From the NCBI GenBank assembly GCA_013823325.1, contig PNLY01000002.1, forward strand, positions 62,001-126,000: DNA of 64,000 nucleotides. The letters are read 5' to 3'. This DNA comes from Methylobacterium sp. Its GTDB lineage: Bacteria > Pseudomonadota > Alphaproteobacteria > Rhizobiales > Beijerinckiaceae. This document shows positions 7,352 through 16,102 of this stretch, in pieces; the first letter of the stretch is position 1; each line of letters begins with the position of its first letter. The translations under genes and the position numbers were made by a program. Under the pieces are notes generated by a model. That model was given only the letters and a program-made list of their open reading frames with translations. It made no database searches and had not been told where the DNA came from.

Positions 7352-10051
7352 TCAGCTGCAGGAATAGTGGAAGGCGCCGTCCTCGATCGTGACCTTGGCC
7401 TCGGTCAGCGGCTTCTTCTCCAGCTGCAGGTTGAGGATGCTGCGCGAGAGTGCCGGCAGCATCGAGTTGGTGATGATGTTGTCGATCATGCGCCCGCCCG
7501 AATCCGGGTCGTTGCACTGGGCGACGATGTGCTCGACCACCGCGTCATCATAGATGAAGGCGGCGTTGTGGTTGTCGCGCAGGCGCTTGCCGATGCGGCC
7601 GAGCTGCAGGCGCACGATGCCGCCCAGCATCTCGCCGGAGAGCGGATAATAGGGGATCGTCACCAGGCGCCCGATCAGCGCCGGCGGGAAGACCTTGAGC
7701 AGCGCCGGCCGCAGCGCGACGGCGAGTTCCTCGGCGTCCGGGCGGCTCGTCTCGTCGCCCGCCATGCGCATGATCTCGTCGGTGCCGACATTCGAGGTCA
7801 GGATGATCAGCGTGTTCTTGAAGTCGATGCGCCGGCCGGTGCCGTCCTCCATCGTGCCCTTGTCGAAGACCTGGAAGAACAGCTCGTGCACATCCGGATG
7901 GGCCTTCTCGACCTCGTCGAGCAACACCACCGAATAGGGCTTGCGCCTGACGGCCTCGGTCAACCGCCCGCCCTCGCCATAGCCGACATAGCCGGGAGGC
8001 GCGCCCTTCAATGTCGAGACGGTGTGCGCCTCCTGGAACTCGCTCATATTGATGGTGATGACGTTCTGCTCGCCGCCATAGAGCGACTCCGCCAGGGCCA
8101 GCGCCGTCTCGGTCTTGCCGACGCCGGAGGGGCCGCAGAGCATGAACACGCCGATCGGCTTGTTCGGATTGTCGAGCTTGGCGCGATTGGTCTCGATGCG
8201 CTTGGCGATCATGCCGATGCCATGCCCCTGCCCTACCACGCGCTTGTTCAGTGTCTGCGCGAGGTTGAGCACGGTTTCGATCTCGTCCTTGACCATGCGG
8301 CCGACCGGGATGCCGGTCCAGTCGGAGACGACGGAGGCGACCGACTGCTCGTCGACATGGGCGTAGATCATCCGGCCCGCCGGATCGATCGCGCCGAGCG
8401 CATCGAATTTTTCGCGGAGGCTGGCGCGCGTCGCCTCGGGATCGGCCGGCGCTTCGGCGGGCGCGGCATCGGCCGTTGCTTCGCCATCAGCAGGAACAGC
8501 CTCAGTGGCCTGTTTCTCGCCGAGCTTGCCGCGCAGCAGCGTGATCTCCTCGACGAGGGCGAGCTCGGAAGCCCAGTCGGCTTCGAGCGCCTCCAGCTTC
8601 GCCGTCAGCGCTGCGCTCTCCTCCTCGATCTTGCCGAGGCGCTCGTCGGTGGCGTCGCCGAGATCCTTGTCGGCGATCAGGGCGAGCTTCTCCTTCTCCA
8701 GCGCGGCGATGGCGACGCGGGCATCCTCGATCGCCGCCGGCGTCGCGGTCTGGCTAATGGCGACGCGGGCGCAAGCCGTATCGAGCAGACTCACCGCCTT
8801 GTCGGGCAGCTGGCGAGCCGGGATGTAGCGCGAGGAGAGCTGGACGGCGGCGACGATGGCGGCGTCGGAGATGCGAACCTTGTGGTGCTTCTCCATCGGC
8901 CCGATCAGGCCGCGTAGCATGGTGCAGCAGCGCACGACATCCGGCTCGTCGACCTGCACCGGCTGGAAGCGCCGGGTCAGCGCCGGATCCTTCTCGAAAT
9001 ACTGGCGGTATTCCGACCAGGTGGTCGCCGCGATGGTACGCAGCGTGCCGCGGGCTAGGGCGGGCTTCAGCAGGTTGGCGGCATCGCCCGTGCCGGCAGT
9101 CCCGCCGGCGCCGATCAGCGTATGCGCCTCGTCGATGAACAAGATCACCGGCGTCGGTGAGGACTGGACCTCGTCGATCACCGAGCGCAGACGCTGCTCG
9201 AACTCGCCCTTCATCGAGGCGCCGGCCTGCATCAGGCCGATATCGAGGGCGCAGACCTTGACCCCGCGCAGTGGCGGCGGCACGTCGCCGGCGACGATGC
9301 GCTGGGCGAAGCCCTCGGCGATCGCGGTCTTGCCGACGCCGGCCTCGCCGGTGAGGATCGGATTGTTCTGGCGCCGGCGCATCAGCACGTCGATGACCTG
9401 GCGGATTTCGTCGTCGCGGCCAAGGATCGGGTCCATCGTGCCCGAGCGGGCCTTCTCGGTCAGGTCCTGCGAGAAGCGGTCGAGCGCGGTTGTACCCTTG
9501 GCTCCCTCGGCCTGCTCGGCGCCCGGCGTGCCGGCAGCGCGAAGCCCCGAGCCGTCCATCGGCCGCAGGTTCTCTTCCTCGGAGTCCTTCCAGATCTTGG
9601 CGTGGCCGGCGGCGAGCTCCTCGACCGGGATCTTGCCGAACTCCTTGGAGATGCCGGTCAGCGCCCGCTTCAGCTCCAGCGATTTCAGGGCCGCGACCAG
9701 GACATGGCCGGTCCGGATCTGGGTCTCGCCGAAGAACAGCGTGGCGTAATGCCAGCCGCGGTCGAGTACATCGACGACGTTGTTGGCGACGCCGGGCATC
9801 TCCGTCTCGTTCTTGCGGAAGCCCTCGATGACGCCGCCGATATCAGTGGCGAGGCGGGCCATGTCGAGGCCGTAATGCTGCGCGGTCAGCCCGATATCGG
9901 TCGAGCGCCGCTGCAAGATCTGGGCGAGCCAGTGCGCCAGCTCGACATTGCGGTTGCCGGCCCCCTTGGCCTGGCGCAGCGCCTGAATAAAGGCTTCATA
10001 GCCGACGCGGTTGAGTTTGCCGGTGACGGCTTCGAGACTGATATCGGCCAT
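7352..10051 (-). CDS. tssH: T6SS AAA+ sheath-recycling ATPase ClpV
   Basis: ClpV disassembles contracted TssB/TssC sheaths so that the type VI machine can be rebuilt. The 899-residue ClpB-like protein has an N-terminal Clp-repeat domain (about 10-160) with a Pro-rich linker, a first AAA+ domain with Walker A GEAGVGKT at 235-242, a middle coiled region (about 410-500), an insert rich in alanine and acidic residues (TEAVPADGEATADAAPAEAP), and a second AAA+ domain with GPSGVGKT near 640 and VVLLDEVEKAHPD. Both nucleotide sites look intact. It is the last gene of the minus-strand tss series, separated from tssG by a repeat-filled gap of about 120 bases. Confidence 0.96.
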   Translation of the reverse strand: MADISLEAVTGKLNRVGYEAFIQALRQAKGAGNRNVELAHWLAQILQRRSTDIGLTAQHYGLDMARLATDIGGVIEGFRKNETEMPGVANNVVDVLDRGWHYATLFFGETQIRTGHVLVAALKSLELKRALTGISKEFGKIPVEELAAGHAKIWKDSEEENLRPMDGSGLRAAGTPGAEQAEGAKGTTALDRFSQDLTEKARSGTMDPILGRDDEIRQVIDVLMRRRQNNPILTGEAGVGKTAIAEGFAQRIVAGDVPPPLRGVKVCALDIGLMQAGASMKGEFEQRLRSVIDEVQSSPTPVILFIDEAHTLIGAGGTAGTGDAANLLKPALARGTLRTIAATTWSEYRQYFEKDPALTRRFQPVQVDEPDVVRCCTMLRGLIGPMEKHHKVRISDAAIVAAVQLSSRYIPARQLPDKAVSLLDTACARVAISQTATPAAIEDARVAIAALEKEKLALIADKDLGDATDERLGKIEEESAALTAKLEALEADWASELALVEEITLLRGKLGEKQATEAVPADGEATADAAPAEAPADPEATRASLREKFDALGAIDPAGRMIYAHVDEQSVASVVSDWTGIPVGRMVKDEIETVLNLAQTLNKRVVGQGHGIGMIAKRIETNRAKLDNPNKPIGVFMLCGPSGVGKTETALALAESLYGGEQNVITINMSEFQEAHTVSTLKGAPPGYVGYGEGGRLTEAVRRKPYSVVLLDEVEKAHPDVHELFFQVFDKGTMEDGTGRRIDFKNTLIILTSNVGTDEIMRMAGDETSRPDAEELAVALRPALLKVFPPALIGRLVTIPYYPLSGEMLGGIVRLQLGRIGKRLRDNHNAAFIYDDAVVEHIVAQCNDPDSGGRMIDNIITNSMLPALSRSILNLQLEKKPLTEAKVTIEDGAFHYSCS

Positions 10052-10064
10052 GGCTGCCTCCTAG

Positions 10065-10110
10065 ATCACGATGATTTTGGATCGACACGATCCAAAATCA
10101 TAAACGTGAT
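10065..10110. repeat. Hairpin repeat 1 in the tssG-clpV gap
   Basis: A near-perfect inverted repeat: ATGATTTTGGATC and its complement flank the loop GACAC, and outer arms ATCACG/CGTGAT extend the stem after a three-base AAA bulge. This and the next hairpin fill the space between tssG and clpV. The form is that of a dispersed intergenic palindrome; whether it is repeated elsewhere in the genome cannot be seen here. Confidence 0.8.
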
Positions 10111-10125
10111 CGGTTCCAAAAGTTT

Positions 10126-10176
10126 AGAGCGGGATTCATGCGAAAAACCGGTACCCACTTTTTCGCATCCCGCTCT
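10126..10176. repeat. Hairpin repeat 2 (Rhizobiales-type palindrome)
   Basis: Arms AGAGCGGGA...ATGCGAAAAA and TTTTTCGCAT...CCCGCTCT enclose CCGGTACCCAC. The core AAAACCGGTnnCCAC recurs in the palindrome at 51016-51062. The element touches the tssG stop codon, so the tssG message ends in this structure and it may limit read-through into clpV. Confidence 0.8.
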
Positions 10177-11263
10177 ATCGTTTCGTTTGTTGTTTCTGGC
10201 TGCGCTTCAGCCGCATGCGTTCGGCGGGATGGAAACGGGCGTCGCGGCGCAAGGTACCGTCGGCCACGTCCCAGTTCGGTGAGACCCAGCTCGACCAGCC
10301 GAGCGCGCCGAAACGGCCGAGCTGCATCGGCCGGACCTTACCGACCGGCAGAGCAAGCTCGACATCCCATTCGAACTGCTCGCCGAGATAGAAGAAGACC
10401 GCGTCCGCCAGAGGTTCGCACCGGTCCCCGTTCGGCAGGAAGCGGTTGAACTGATCGAGGTCGCGCGCGACCAGCTTGACCCGGAATTTGTCCTCGACGC
10501 TGTAGACGCTGGCACCGAGCAGGACATTGCTGCCCAAGGCGCATTGGCCGCGGCCGAGCTTGGTCCGGTCCTCCGGGTCGAAGACCAACCGCATGCCGAC
10601 AAACTGCTCGACCTCGACCTCGATGTCGAAGAGCCCGGCGAGCAGGCTGCGCAGGCGCGAGGCCGACTTGGCCTGCGCGCCGGTGAGCCCGGCATGGGCG
10701 AGCTTCTCGGGATCAGGGACGCTGTCACGGTTCTGATAGGGCGTGGAACCCAGGCCCGCCATGCTGCCGACATAGGCGATGAAGCGGTCCTTGTCAGGCC
10801 GGTCATGCTGCGCGACCGGCCGCGAATCCGCCCAGGCTCGATAGAAGAGCTGCAGGAAGCGATTGTTGAAGATGTCGAGGAAGCGCGGGAAGGCATCGTC
10901 GCGGAGAAGCTGCCAGTGATAGCTCTCCTCGGTCGTCGCCAGCGGCAGTGCGCCCTGCGGGCCGAGCAGGCCTAGGAACTTGACGAAGACCCGCAGGCGC
11001 CCCTGCTGGTCGCGGTCGGCCTCGGCAACGGTCGAGGCCGGGAAATCCATATAGGGCTGCTCGCCGAGCGCGACATATTCGTCGCGCCGCGCGGCGACGT
11101 CGCCGATGCGCTCGCGTTCCGGGAAGCTGCGCTCGATCCGGCGCAGGACCGCATAGAAGTCGTGCCGCCAGGGCTCGGACCGCAGCCCCTCGACGAAGGG
11201 CGGCTCGACGCGCAGGTCTTCGAGTGCGGCCGGCGGCGGCAGGGCTGGCGCATTCTCGCTCAC
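10175..11263 (-). CDS. tssG: T6SS baseplate protein TssG
   Basis: TssG (VasB/ImpH) with TssF forms the wedge of the type VI baseplate. The 362-residue protein has family features: an N-terminal WRHDFYAVLRRIERSFPERERIG segment, FLGLLGPQGALPLATTEES, and FYRAWADSRPVAQHDR. The open frame runs about 160 codons further upstream in shadow of tssF, but the GTG at 11263 forms a GTGA overlap with the tssF stop, giving a protein that starts SENAPALPPPAALEDLR. Coupled translation with tssF fits their fixed stoichiometry. The stop codon overlaps the end of hairpin repeat 2. Confidence 0.93.
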   Translation of the reverse strand: MSENAPALPPPAALEDLRVEPPFVEGLRSEPWRHDFYAVLRRIERSFPERERIGDVAARRDEYVALGEQPYMDFPASTVAEADRDQQGRLRVFVKFLGLLGPQGALPLATTEESYHWQLLRDDAFPRFLDIFNNRFLQLFYRAWADSRPVAQHDRPDKDRFIAYVGSMAGLGSTPYQNRDSVPDPEKLAHAGLTGAQAKSASRLRSLLAGLFDIEVEVEQFVGMRLVFDPEDRTKLGRGQCALGSNVLLGASVYSVEDKFRVKLVARDLDQFNRFLPNGDRCEPLADAVFFYLGEQFEWDVELALPVGKVRPMQLGRFGALGWSSWVSPNWDVADGTLRRDARFHPAERMRLKRSQKQQTKR

Positions 11264-13221
11264 AGGATGCGCCTCGTGCCGGCGCGCGGCGGAAAGCGCA
11301 TGACCTCGCCGCGCTCGACGGTGCGGATCACCGTCTGGGTGAAATGGTTCATCGCGGCGTATTCCGCGAAGAAGCGGTCGAGGATCGCCCCCAGCAGGAA
11401 GACGCCACTGCCCTCGAACGCCTTCTCGTCGAAGAGCACGGTGATCTCGAGTCCGCGGGCCGCCCCGGTTCCGGCCCGCTGCGGGAAGCGCCGGATCACC
11501 GGGCGGCTGTCGACGCTCTTGATGCCGCGGATGCGGCGTTCGGTGGCGCTGTCGGCGAGGTCGGCGAAGAGCGAGAGCATCTCGCGCAGCGCCTCGGCAT
11601 TCTCGCCGGCCCCGCGCTGGACGAGGCCGAGATGGTTGAGGCTGAGCAGGTTGATCAATCGCCAGGTGACGACGCCGGTGCTCGCCGTCTCCGAACGGAG
11701 ACGGAGCTGCGAGACGATCGGCTCGCGCGGCGGGGTCGGCCCGGCGAGACAAGTCACGTCGAGCACGACATTGTCGATCAGGCGGAAGTCGGCGCCGCCG
11801 ACCCCGGTCGGCAGGTGCTCGGTCAAATGACGGTTGGAACAGAGGGCCCGGATGCTGAGCTCTGCCACGGCAGAGGCATCGGACACCGTCGCCGGCTCGT
11901 AGAGCGAGATGAACATCTCGGTGCCGGTATAGTCGGACGCGCGTCCCTCGCGGCGCTCGGCCACCGAACGCCGGCGCGGCAAGCGTCTTTGCGTATAGAG
12001 CAGGCCATGGGTCGGCGAGGCGCCTTCCGGCGATGAATACAGCGGGTGGACCGGCTGCTTGTCGCGGCCGCCGCTGTAATGGGCGTAGACGTCAAGGATC
12101 GAGTGCGGCTCATAGTCGAGCATCCGGCTGCGATCGGGCACGACATGGTATTCGTGCTCGTTCCGGCGCACCGGGATGCGGTCGGTGGTCTTCTCGAACA
12201 GGTTCACCGCAGGGGCGGCATAGAGCGCGAACATCTCGCGCTGGACGGCCGCCGGCAGACGCGTATTGACCTCGTCGAAGACGACGATGATGTCGACCGT
12301 CTTGGCCTTGAGCCGGGACATCACCTTGTCGAGGCCCGTCAGCTTGAAGCCGAGGAACTTGCGCGGGAACCAGAACTGTTCGCGCAGCAGGTCGAAACCG
12401 CGGAAGATCCGCGTGTCGGCCGGAAGCAGCGCCTCGTCCTCGCCGAAACCGATCTGCTCCAGCCCGCATTCCGCTCCGGACAGCACCACGGGATCGCCGA
12501 ATTCATCGAGATAGCGGAAGTAGAGGCCGAGGCGATCGGCGAAGATCTGCTCATAGAGCGCGATCGCATCGGCTTCCGTGCCGAGCAGGTGCACTGTGAG
12601 ATCGCGCGTCTTGCAGCCGGCAAACCAGCTGTTCGGCAGCTTGCTCGCCTGCTCGGGCGATGGCTCCTCGGCCGGGTCGCTGGCAATGCGATGAGTCAGC
12701 GACAGGCGCAGGCCCGAGAGCACCCGGCCATCGGCGGGAAGCCCGAGCGCCTGCAGCCGCCCGGGCGCGGCGATGTATTCGGCCGAGGCGACGTCGAACG
12801 GCCAGAGCGTCACGGGCGAACCCATCCGGTAGCGGCAGGCGACGCGCCGGTCGCGCTCGACATAGGTCGCGTCGAGATAGGAGCCGCGCGGCACCTCGAC
12901 GCCTTCGCGCAGGGCCGGATCGCCAAAGGTCGGCGCGATCCCGGCGAGCAGCGCCGACGGCGTCGGCGCGAGATAGTTCGGGATCAGTTGCTCGAGCAGG
13001 TTGTTGGTGAACTCCGGGAACTCATGCTTGAGCTTGAGCTGCACGCGCGCCGCGAGGAAGGCGGCGCCTTCGAGCAGGCCCCCGACCATGGGGTCCATGC
13101 GCTCGCCGACCAGACCGCCGAGCCTTTCGGCAATCCCGGGATATTCCTCGGCGAACTCCTTCGTATGCTCGGTAAAGAGCCTGAGCTCGCGATTGTAGAA
13201 GTCGAGGAATTCCTGGTTCAT
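11260..13221 (-). CDS. tssF: T6SS baseplate protein TssF
   Basis: TssF (VasA/ImpG) is the larger wedge component of the type VI baseplate and binds TssG and TssE in the cytoplasm. The 653-residue protein opens with the typical MNQEFLDFYNRELRLFTEH and continues EFAEEYPGIAERLGG, LEGAAFLAARVQLKLKHEFPEF and LLEQLIPNYLAP, all family hallmarks. Length is close to the usual 580-650. The ATG lies seven bases past the tssE stop. No disruption is visible. Confidence 0.95.
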   Translation of the reverse strand: MNQEFLDFYNRELRLFTEHTKEFAEEYPGIAERLGGLVGERMDPMVGGLLEGAAFLAARVQLKLKHEFPEFTNNLLEQLIPNYLAPTPSALLAGIAPTFGDPALREGVEVPRGSYLDATYVERDRRVACRYRMGSPVTLWPFDVASAEYIAAPGRLQALGLPADGRVLSGLRLSLTHRIASDPAEEPSPEQASKLPNSWFAGCKTRDLTVHLLGTEADAIALYEQIFADRLGLYFRYLDEFGDPVVLSGAECGLEQIGFGEDEALLPADTRIFRGFDLLREQFWFPRKFLGFKLTGLDKVMSRLKAKTVDIIVVFDEVNTRLPAAVQREMFALYAAPAVNLFEKTTDRIPVRRNEHEYHVVPDRSRMLDYEPHSILDVYAHYSGGRDKQPVHPLYSSPEGASPTHGLLYTQRRLPRRRSVAERREGRASDYTGTEMFISLYEPATVSDASAVAELSIRALCSNRHLTEHLPTGVGGADFRLIDNVVLDVTCLAGPTPPREPIVSQLRLRSETASTGVVTWRLINLLSLNHLGLVQRGAGENAEALREMLSLFADLADSATERRIRGIKSVDSRPVIRRFPQRAGTGAARGLEITVLFDEKAFEGSGVFLLGAILDRFFAEYAAMNHFTQTVIRTVERGEVMRFPPRAGTRRIL

Positions 13222-13227
13222 TCCGCG

Positions 13228-13776
13228 CTACCGGTTCTTGATCGCGATCTTGCCGGTGTCGAGCTCGACATCGGCGACGAACTGCACGGGAATATTGAGC
13301 GGCTCGCAATTGAGATCGGCCCGCACGACGAAGCGGATCTTGAGCTCCGCCTTGTCGAGCGCCTCATCGCGCTCGACCACGATCGACTGCTTCAACAGCC
13401 TTGGCTCATAAGCGAGCAGGACCTGTGCCATTTCCGTCTTGATCGCCTCGACCCGGTGTTCGTCGATCGACTTGTTCTGGATGTCCGGGAAGCCTCGGTT
13501 GAGGATGGAGCGGCGGACGTTCTCGAAGCGCGACAGGTCGGTGGAGGAGCCGAAATTGATCGTATTGACCAGCGTCTCCAGGTCGATCGCGATCTCCTGG
13601 CGCAGCTTGCTCTCGGTGATCGCGGTCCGCGGCGCGGCGCGGCGCCCGGCGACCACGCGCTCTCCGCCGGCGTCGCGCAGATCGAGCTGGACCCTCGCGT
13701 CCTTGGCGCGATGCGCCTCGCGGAAGGCGAACATCAGCGGCGGCCGCAACCGGTTCTTCGCCTTGGGGTCGAGCAT
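13228..13776 (-). CDS. tssE: T6SS baseplate gp25-like protein TssE
   Basis: TssE is the gp25/lysozyme-like baseplate subunit that nucleates sheath polymerisation. The 182-residue protein contains the gp25-type stretch LRQEIAIDLETLVNTINFGS, then the FENVRRSILNRGFPD segment and a C-terminal VVRADLNCEPLNIPVQF. It carries about 40 N-terminal residues rich in arginine and alanine before the domain. It is the first gene of the tssE-tssF-tssG set. The gap of about 170 bases separating it from hcp holds a large hairpin. Confidence 0.93.
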   Translation of the reverse strand: MLDPKAKNRLRPPLMFAFREAHRAKDARVQLDLRDAGGERVVAGRRAAPRTAITESKLRQEIAIDLETLVNTINFGSSTDLSRFENVRRSILNRGFPDIQNKSIDEHRVEAIKTEMAQVLLAYEPRLLKQSIVVERDEALDKAELKIRFVVRADLNCEPLNIPVQFVADVELDTGKIAIKNR

Positions 13777-13950
13777 CTGGACTATCCCGGACGAGGCTGT
13801 TCAAAACGATGGACCCCTGGCGATCGCTGCCGCGATCACGAGGAGCCCGGGTCGCAACGGAAACGGAACTCGCGTCATTGGCCAAGGCCGTGGCGCGAAG
13901 ACCGGTCCCGGTACCGGGGCCACCGCAGCGGACCCGGTACCGGACGCGTT
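13777..13950. other. hcp-tssE intergenic region
   Basis: No gene is apparent in these 174 bases. The hcp-proximal part holds the strong inverted repeat listed separately and the rest is GC-rich without recognisable promoter elements, so tssE is probably transcribed by read-through from hcp. Confidence 0.4.
13908..13943 (-). terminator. Hairpin just after hcp stop
   Basis: CCGGTACCGGG and CCCGGTACCGG form 11-bp arms around a 14-base loop, about eight bases beyond the hcp stop codon; each arm is itself palindromic around GGTACC. No run of U follows, so this is more likely a partial terminator or a 3-prime stabiliser that raises hcp message over tssE-clpV. Confidence 0.5.
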
Positions 13951-14433
13951 TTATTCTGCGTTCTTCTTGAGATCGTAGGTGCCGGTCACGGTCGAGCCGA
14001 GCGAGCCGTCCTTGTTCTGCGGCTTGTACTCGTACTTGATCTTGGCGAAGTTCAGCGAGAACTGGTCGGTCGGAACCGGGTTGCCACCGGTGCTGTCGCC
14101 CGACTGGTAGCTCGACACGAGCAGGTCCTCGAGGGTGACCGTGTAGAACTCCTGCTGGCCCTTGCCCTGCTTGCGGACATGCAGCACGGCCTTCTTGATG
14201 TGCTCGCCGGTGGCGCATTTCAGCATCAGCGTGGGCGAGGCCTTGTTGACGTTGGCCGTGCAGTGCAGGTCCTGGTAGCTGGCCTTGCCAGCACCGCCGC
14301 CATGCCCGGCCGCATGCGTGCCGGAATTGCTGACGCCCCAGGAGAAGGACTCGATCTCGATCGTGTCCTTGTGCTTGGCGTCCTGGCTTTCGCCCTTGAT
14401 GCCGTCGATCTCAAGCAGGAAGTCGCTTGCCAT
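13951..14433 (-). CDS. hcp: T6SS inner-tube protein Hcp
   Basis: Hcp (TssD) hexamers stack into the inner tube that is fired by the type VI sheath. The 160-residue protein has the family opening ASDFLLEIDGIKGES, the SFSWGVSNSG segment, and later VTLEDLLVSSYQSG and FAKIKYEYKPQNKDG. The ATG at 14433 has GGAGA six to seven bases upstream; an alternative TTG at 14445 overlaps that ribosome site and is rejected. There is no fused C-terminal toxin domain, so this is a structural Hcp. It lies downstream of tssC after a hairpin-rich gap. Confidence 0.95.
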   Translation of the reverse strand: MASDFLLEIDGIKGESQDAKHKDTIEIESFSWGVSNSGTHAAGHGGGAGKASYQDLHCTANVNKASPTLMLKCATGEHIKKAVLHVRKQGKGQQEFYTVTLEDLLVSSYQSGDSTGGNPVPTDQFSLNFAKIKYEYKPQNKDGSLGSTVTGTYDLKKNAE

Positions 14434-14520
14434 GATGCTCTCCAATTGTTGGCTGATTGAGGTGATTTAGGCATAGAACTCGCGTCGCCTGGAGAGCTCC
14501 CCCCATGCGTCGCCACTCTC

Positions 14521-14539
14521 CCTGCGCGGCAAGCGCAGG
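14521..14539. repeat. Small hairpin between tssC and hcp
   Basis: CCTGCGC and GCGCAGG form a 7-bp stem with a five-base loop GGCAA. With the next stem it occupies the tssC-hcp gap and could affect message processing. Confidence 0.45.
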
Positions 14540-14562
14540 GCCAACTATTGTCCTGGGGGGCC

Positions 14563-14582
14563 GGCGCGCCGTAAGGCGCGCC
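14563..14582 (-). terminator. GC-rich hairpin after tssC
   Basis: Two copies of GGCGCGCC separated by the tetraloop GTAA form an 8-bp all-GC stem, six bases after the tssC stop. No U-run follows on the minus strand, so complete termination is doubtful; attenuation or processing between tssC and hcp is plausible. Confidence 0.45.
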
Positions 14583-14588
14583 TGGGTC

Positions 14589-16091
14589 TCAGGTCTTGGG
14601 CGCCGGCAGGCGCGAGACGAGGCTCAAGCCGATATCCATGCCCTCGAGCTGGAAGTGCGGCCGGAGGTAGAACTTGGCCGAATAGTAGCCAGGGTTCTCC
14701 TCGTCCTCGAAGACGTCGATACGCGCATCGGACAGGGGCTTGCGCGCCTTCGTCTCCTCGCTGGAGTTCAGCGGATCGCCGTCGACATATTCGGTGATCC
14801 ACTCCTGCAGCCAGCGACGCAGGGGTTCGCGCTCCTTGTAAGAGCCGATCTTGTCGCGCACCATGCACTTCAGGTAATGCGCGAAGCGCGACACGGCGAA
14901 CATGTAGGGCAGACGCGAGGACAGGTTGTCGGAGGCCGTCGCCGCGACGCCATCGGGCCCGAAGAAGGCCTTGGGCTTGTAGAGCGACTGCGCGCCGATG
15001 AATGCCGCCTTGTCCGTGTTCTTGCGGTGGATCAGCGGGATCAGGCCGGACTTGGCCAGTTCCGCCTCGCGGCGGTCGCTGATCGCGATCTCGGTCGGGC
15101 ACTTCAGGTCGACGCCGCCATCATCGGTCGGGAAGGTATGGGTCGGCAGGTTCAGCACCTCGCCGCCCGACTGGACGCCGCGGATGCGAGTGCACCAACC
15201 ATACTCCTTGAAGGCCCGGTTGATGTTCACTGCCATCGCATAGGCGGCGTTCATCCAGGCGTATTTCTCGCCCTTGTGACCGTCGGTGTCCTCCTCGAAA
15301 GCGAACTCCTCGACCGGCTCGGACTTGGCCCCGTAGGGAACCCTCGCCAGAACCCGCGGCAGGCACAGGCCGACATAGCGGGAGTCGGCCGCATCGCGCA
15401 GACCCTTCCAGGCCGCGTAGTCGGGCGTGTCGAAGACCTTGCCGAGATCGCGCGGGTTGGAGAGCTCCGTCCAGGAGTCCATGCCCATCAGGTTCGGGTC
15501 GGCCCCGGTGAAGAAGGGCGCGTGAGCGGCGGCCGCGATCTTCGAGAGATCGCGCAGCAACTGCACGTCCGTCGGGGCGTGGCTGAAGTGATAGTCGCCG
15601 ACGAGCGCACCGAAAGGCTGGCCACCGAGCTGACCGAACTCCTGCTCGTAGAGTTGCTTGAAGAGCGGGCTCTGGTCCCAGCGGGCGCCGGGATAGGTCT
15701 TGAGATTGCGGTAAAGCTCGGTCTTGCCGACATTCATCACCTTGATCTTCAGCTGCGAGTCAGTCTCGGAGTTGAAGACGAGGTAGTTGAGGCCGCGCCA
15801 GGCACTTTCGAGCTTCTGGAACTCCGGCGCGTGCAGCACCTCGTTCATCTGCTCGCTGAGCTTGGCATCGAGCCGGGCGATCATCTCCTCGATCGTATCG
15901 AGAACATCGCCCTTGATCAGTGTCGAGTCGGCGAGCGCCTGGTTGACCAAGGTCGCGACCGCATTTTCGACCTCGGTCGCCGCTCGTTCGGTCTTCGGCT
16001 TGAAGCTCTGCTTCAGCAGTGCCGAGAAGTCCTCGGCGCCTTGCGTTTCAGCCGCTGCCGCGCCGGGTTGTTGGATCTGTGCTTCCGCCAT
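14589..16091 (-). CDS. tssC: T6SS sheath large subunit TssC
   Basis: TssC (VipB/ImpC) forms the contractile sheath with TssB. The 500-residue protein contains the expected LIKGDVLDTIEEMIARLDAK, APEFQKLESAWRGLNYLV, GDYHFSHAPTDVQLLRDLS and SRFAHYLKCMVRDKIGS segments, and a C-terminal FYLRPHFQLEGMDIGLSLVS, where the inter-subunit arms and strands reside. Length is typical. It starts about ten bases after tssB and the two are surely co-translated. It is a cytoplasmic structural protein recycled by ClpV. Confidence 0.96.
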   Translation of the reverse strand: MAEAQIQQPGAAAAETQGAEDFSALLKQSFKPKTERAATEVENAVATLVNQALADSTLIKGDVLDTIEEMIARLDAKLSEQMNEVLHAPEFQKLESAWRGLNYLVFNSETDSQLKIKVMNVGKTELYRNLKTYPGARWDQSPLFKQLYEQEFGQLGGQPFGALVGDYHFSHAPTDVQLLRDLSKIAAAAHAPFFTGADPNLMGMDSWTELSNPRDLGKVFDTPDYAAWKGLRDAADSRYVGLCLPRVLARVPYGAKSEPVEEFAFEEDTDGHKGEKYAWMNAAYAMAVNINRAFKEYGWCTRIRGVQSGGEVLNLPTHTFPTDDGGVDLKCPTEIAISDRREAELAKSGLIPLIHRKNTDKAAFIGAQSLYKPKAFFGPDGVAATASDNLSSRLPYMFAVSRFAHYLKCMVRDKIGSYKEREPLRRWLQEWITEYVDGDPLNSSEETKARKPLSDARIDVFEDEENPGYYSAKFYLRPHFQLEGMDIGLSLVSRLPAPKT

Positions 16092-16102
16092 GGCCGCCTC
16101 GC

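Noticed and set aside
12046-14460. Plus-strand frame of about 800 codons opposite tssF, tssE and hcp
   Set aside because: It spans three recognised genes and their gaps in antisense, with no ribosome site and no domain.
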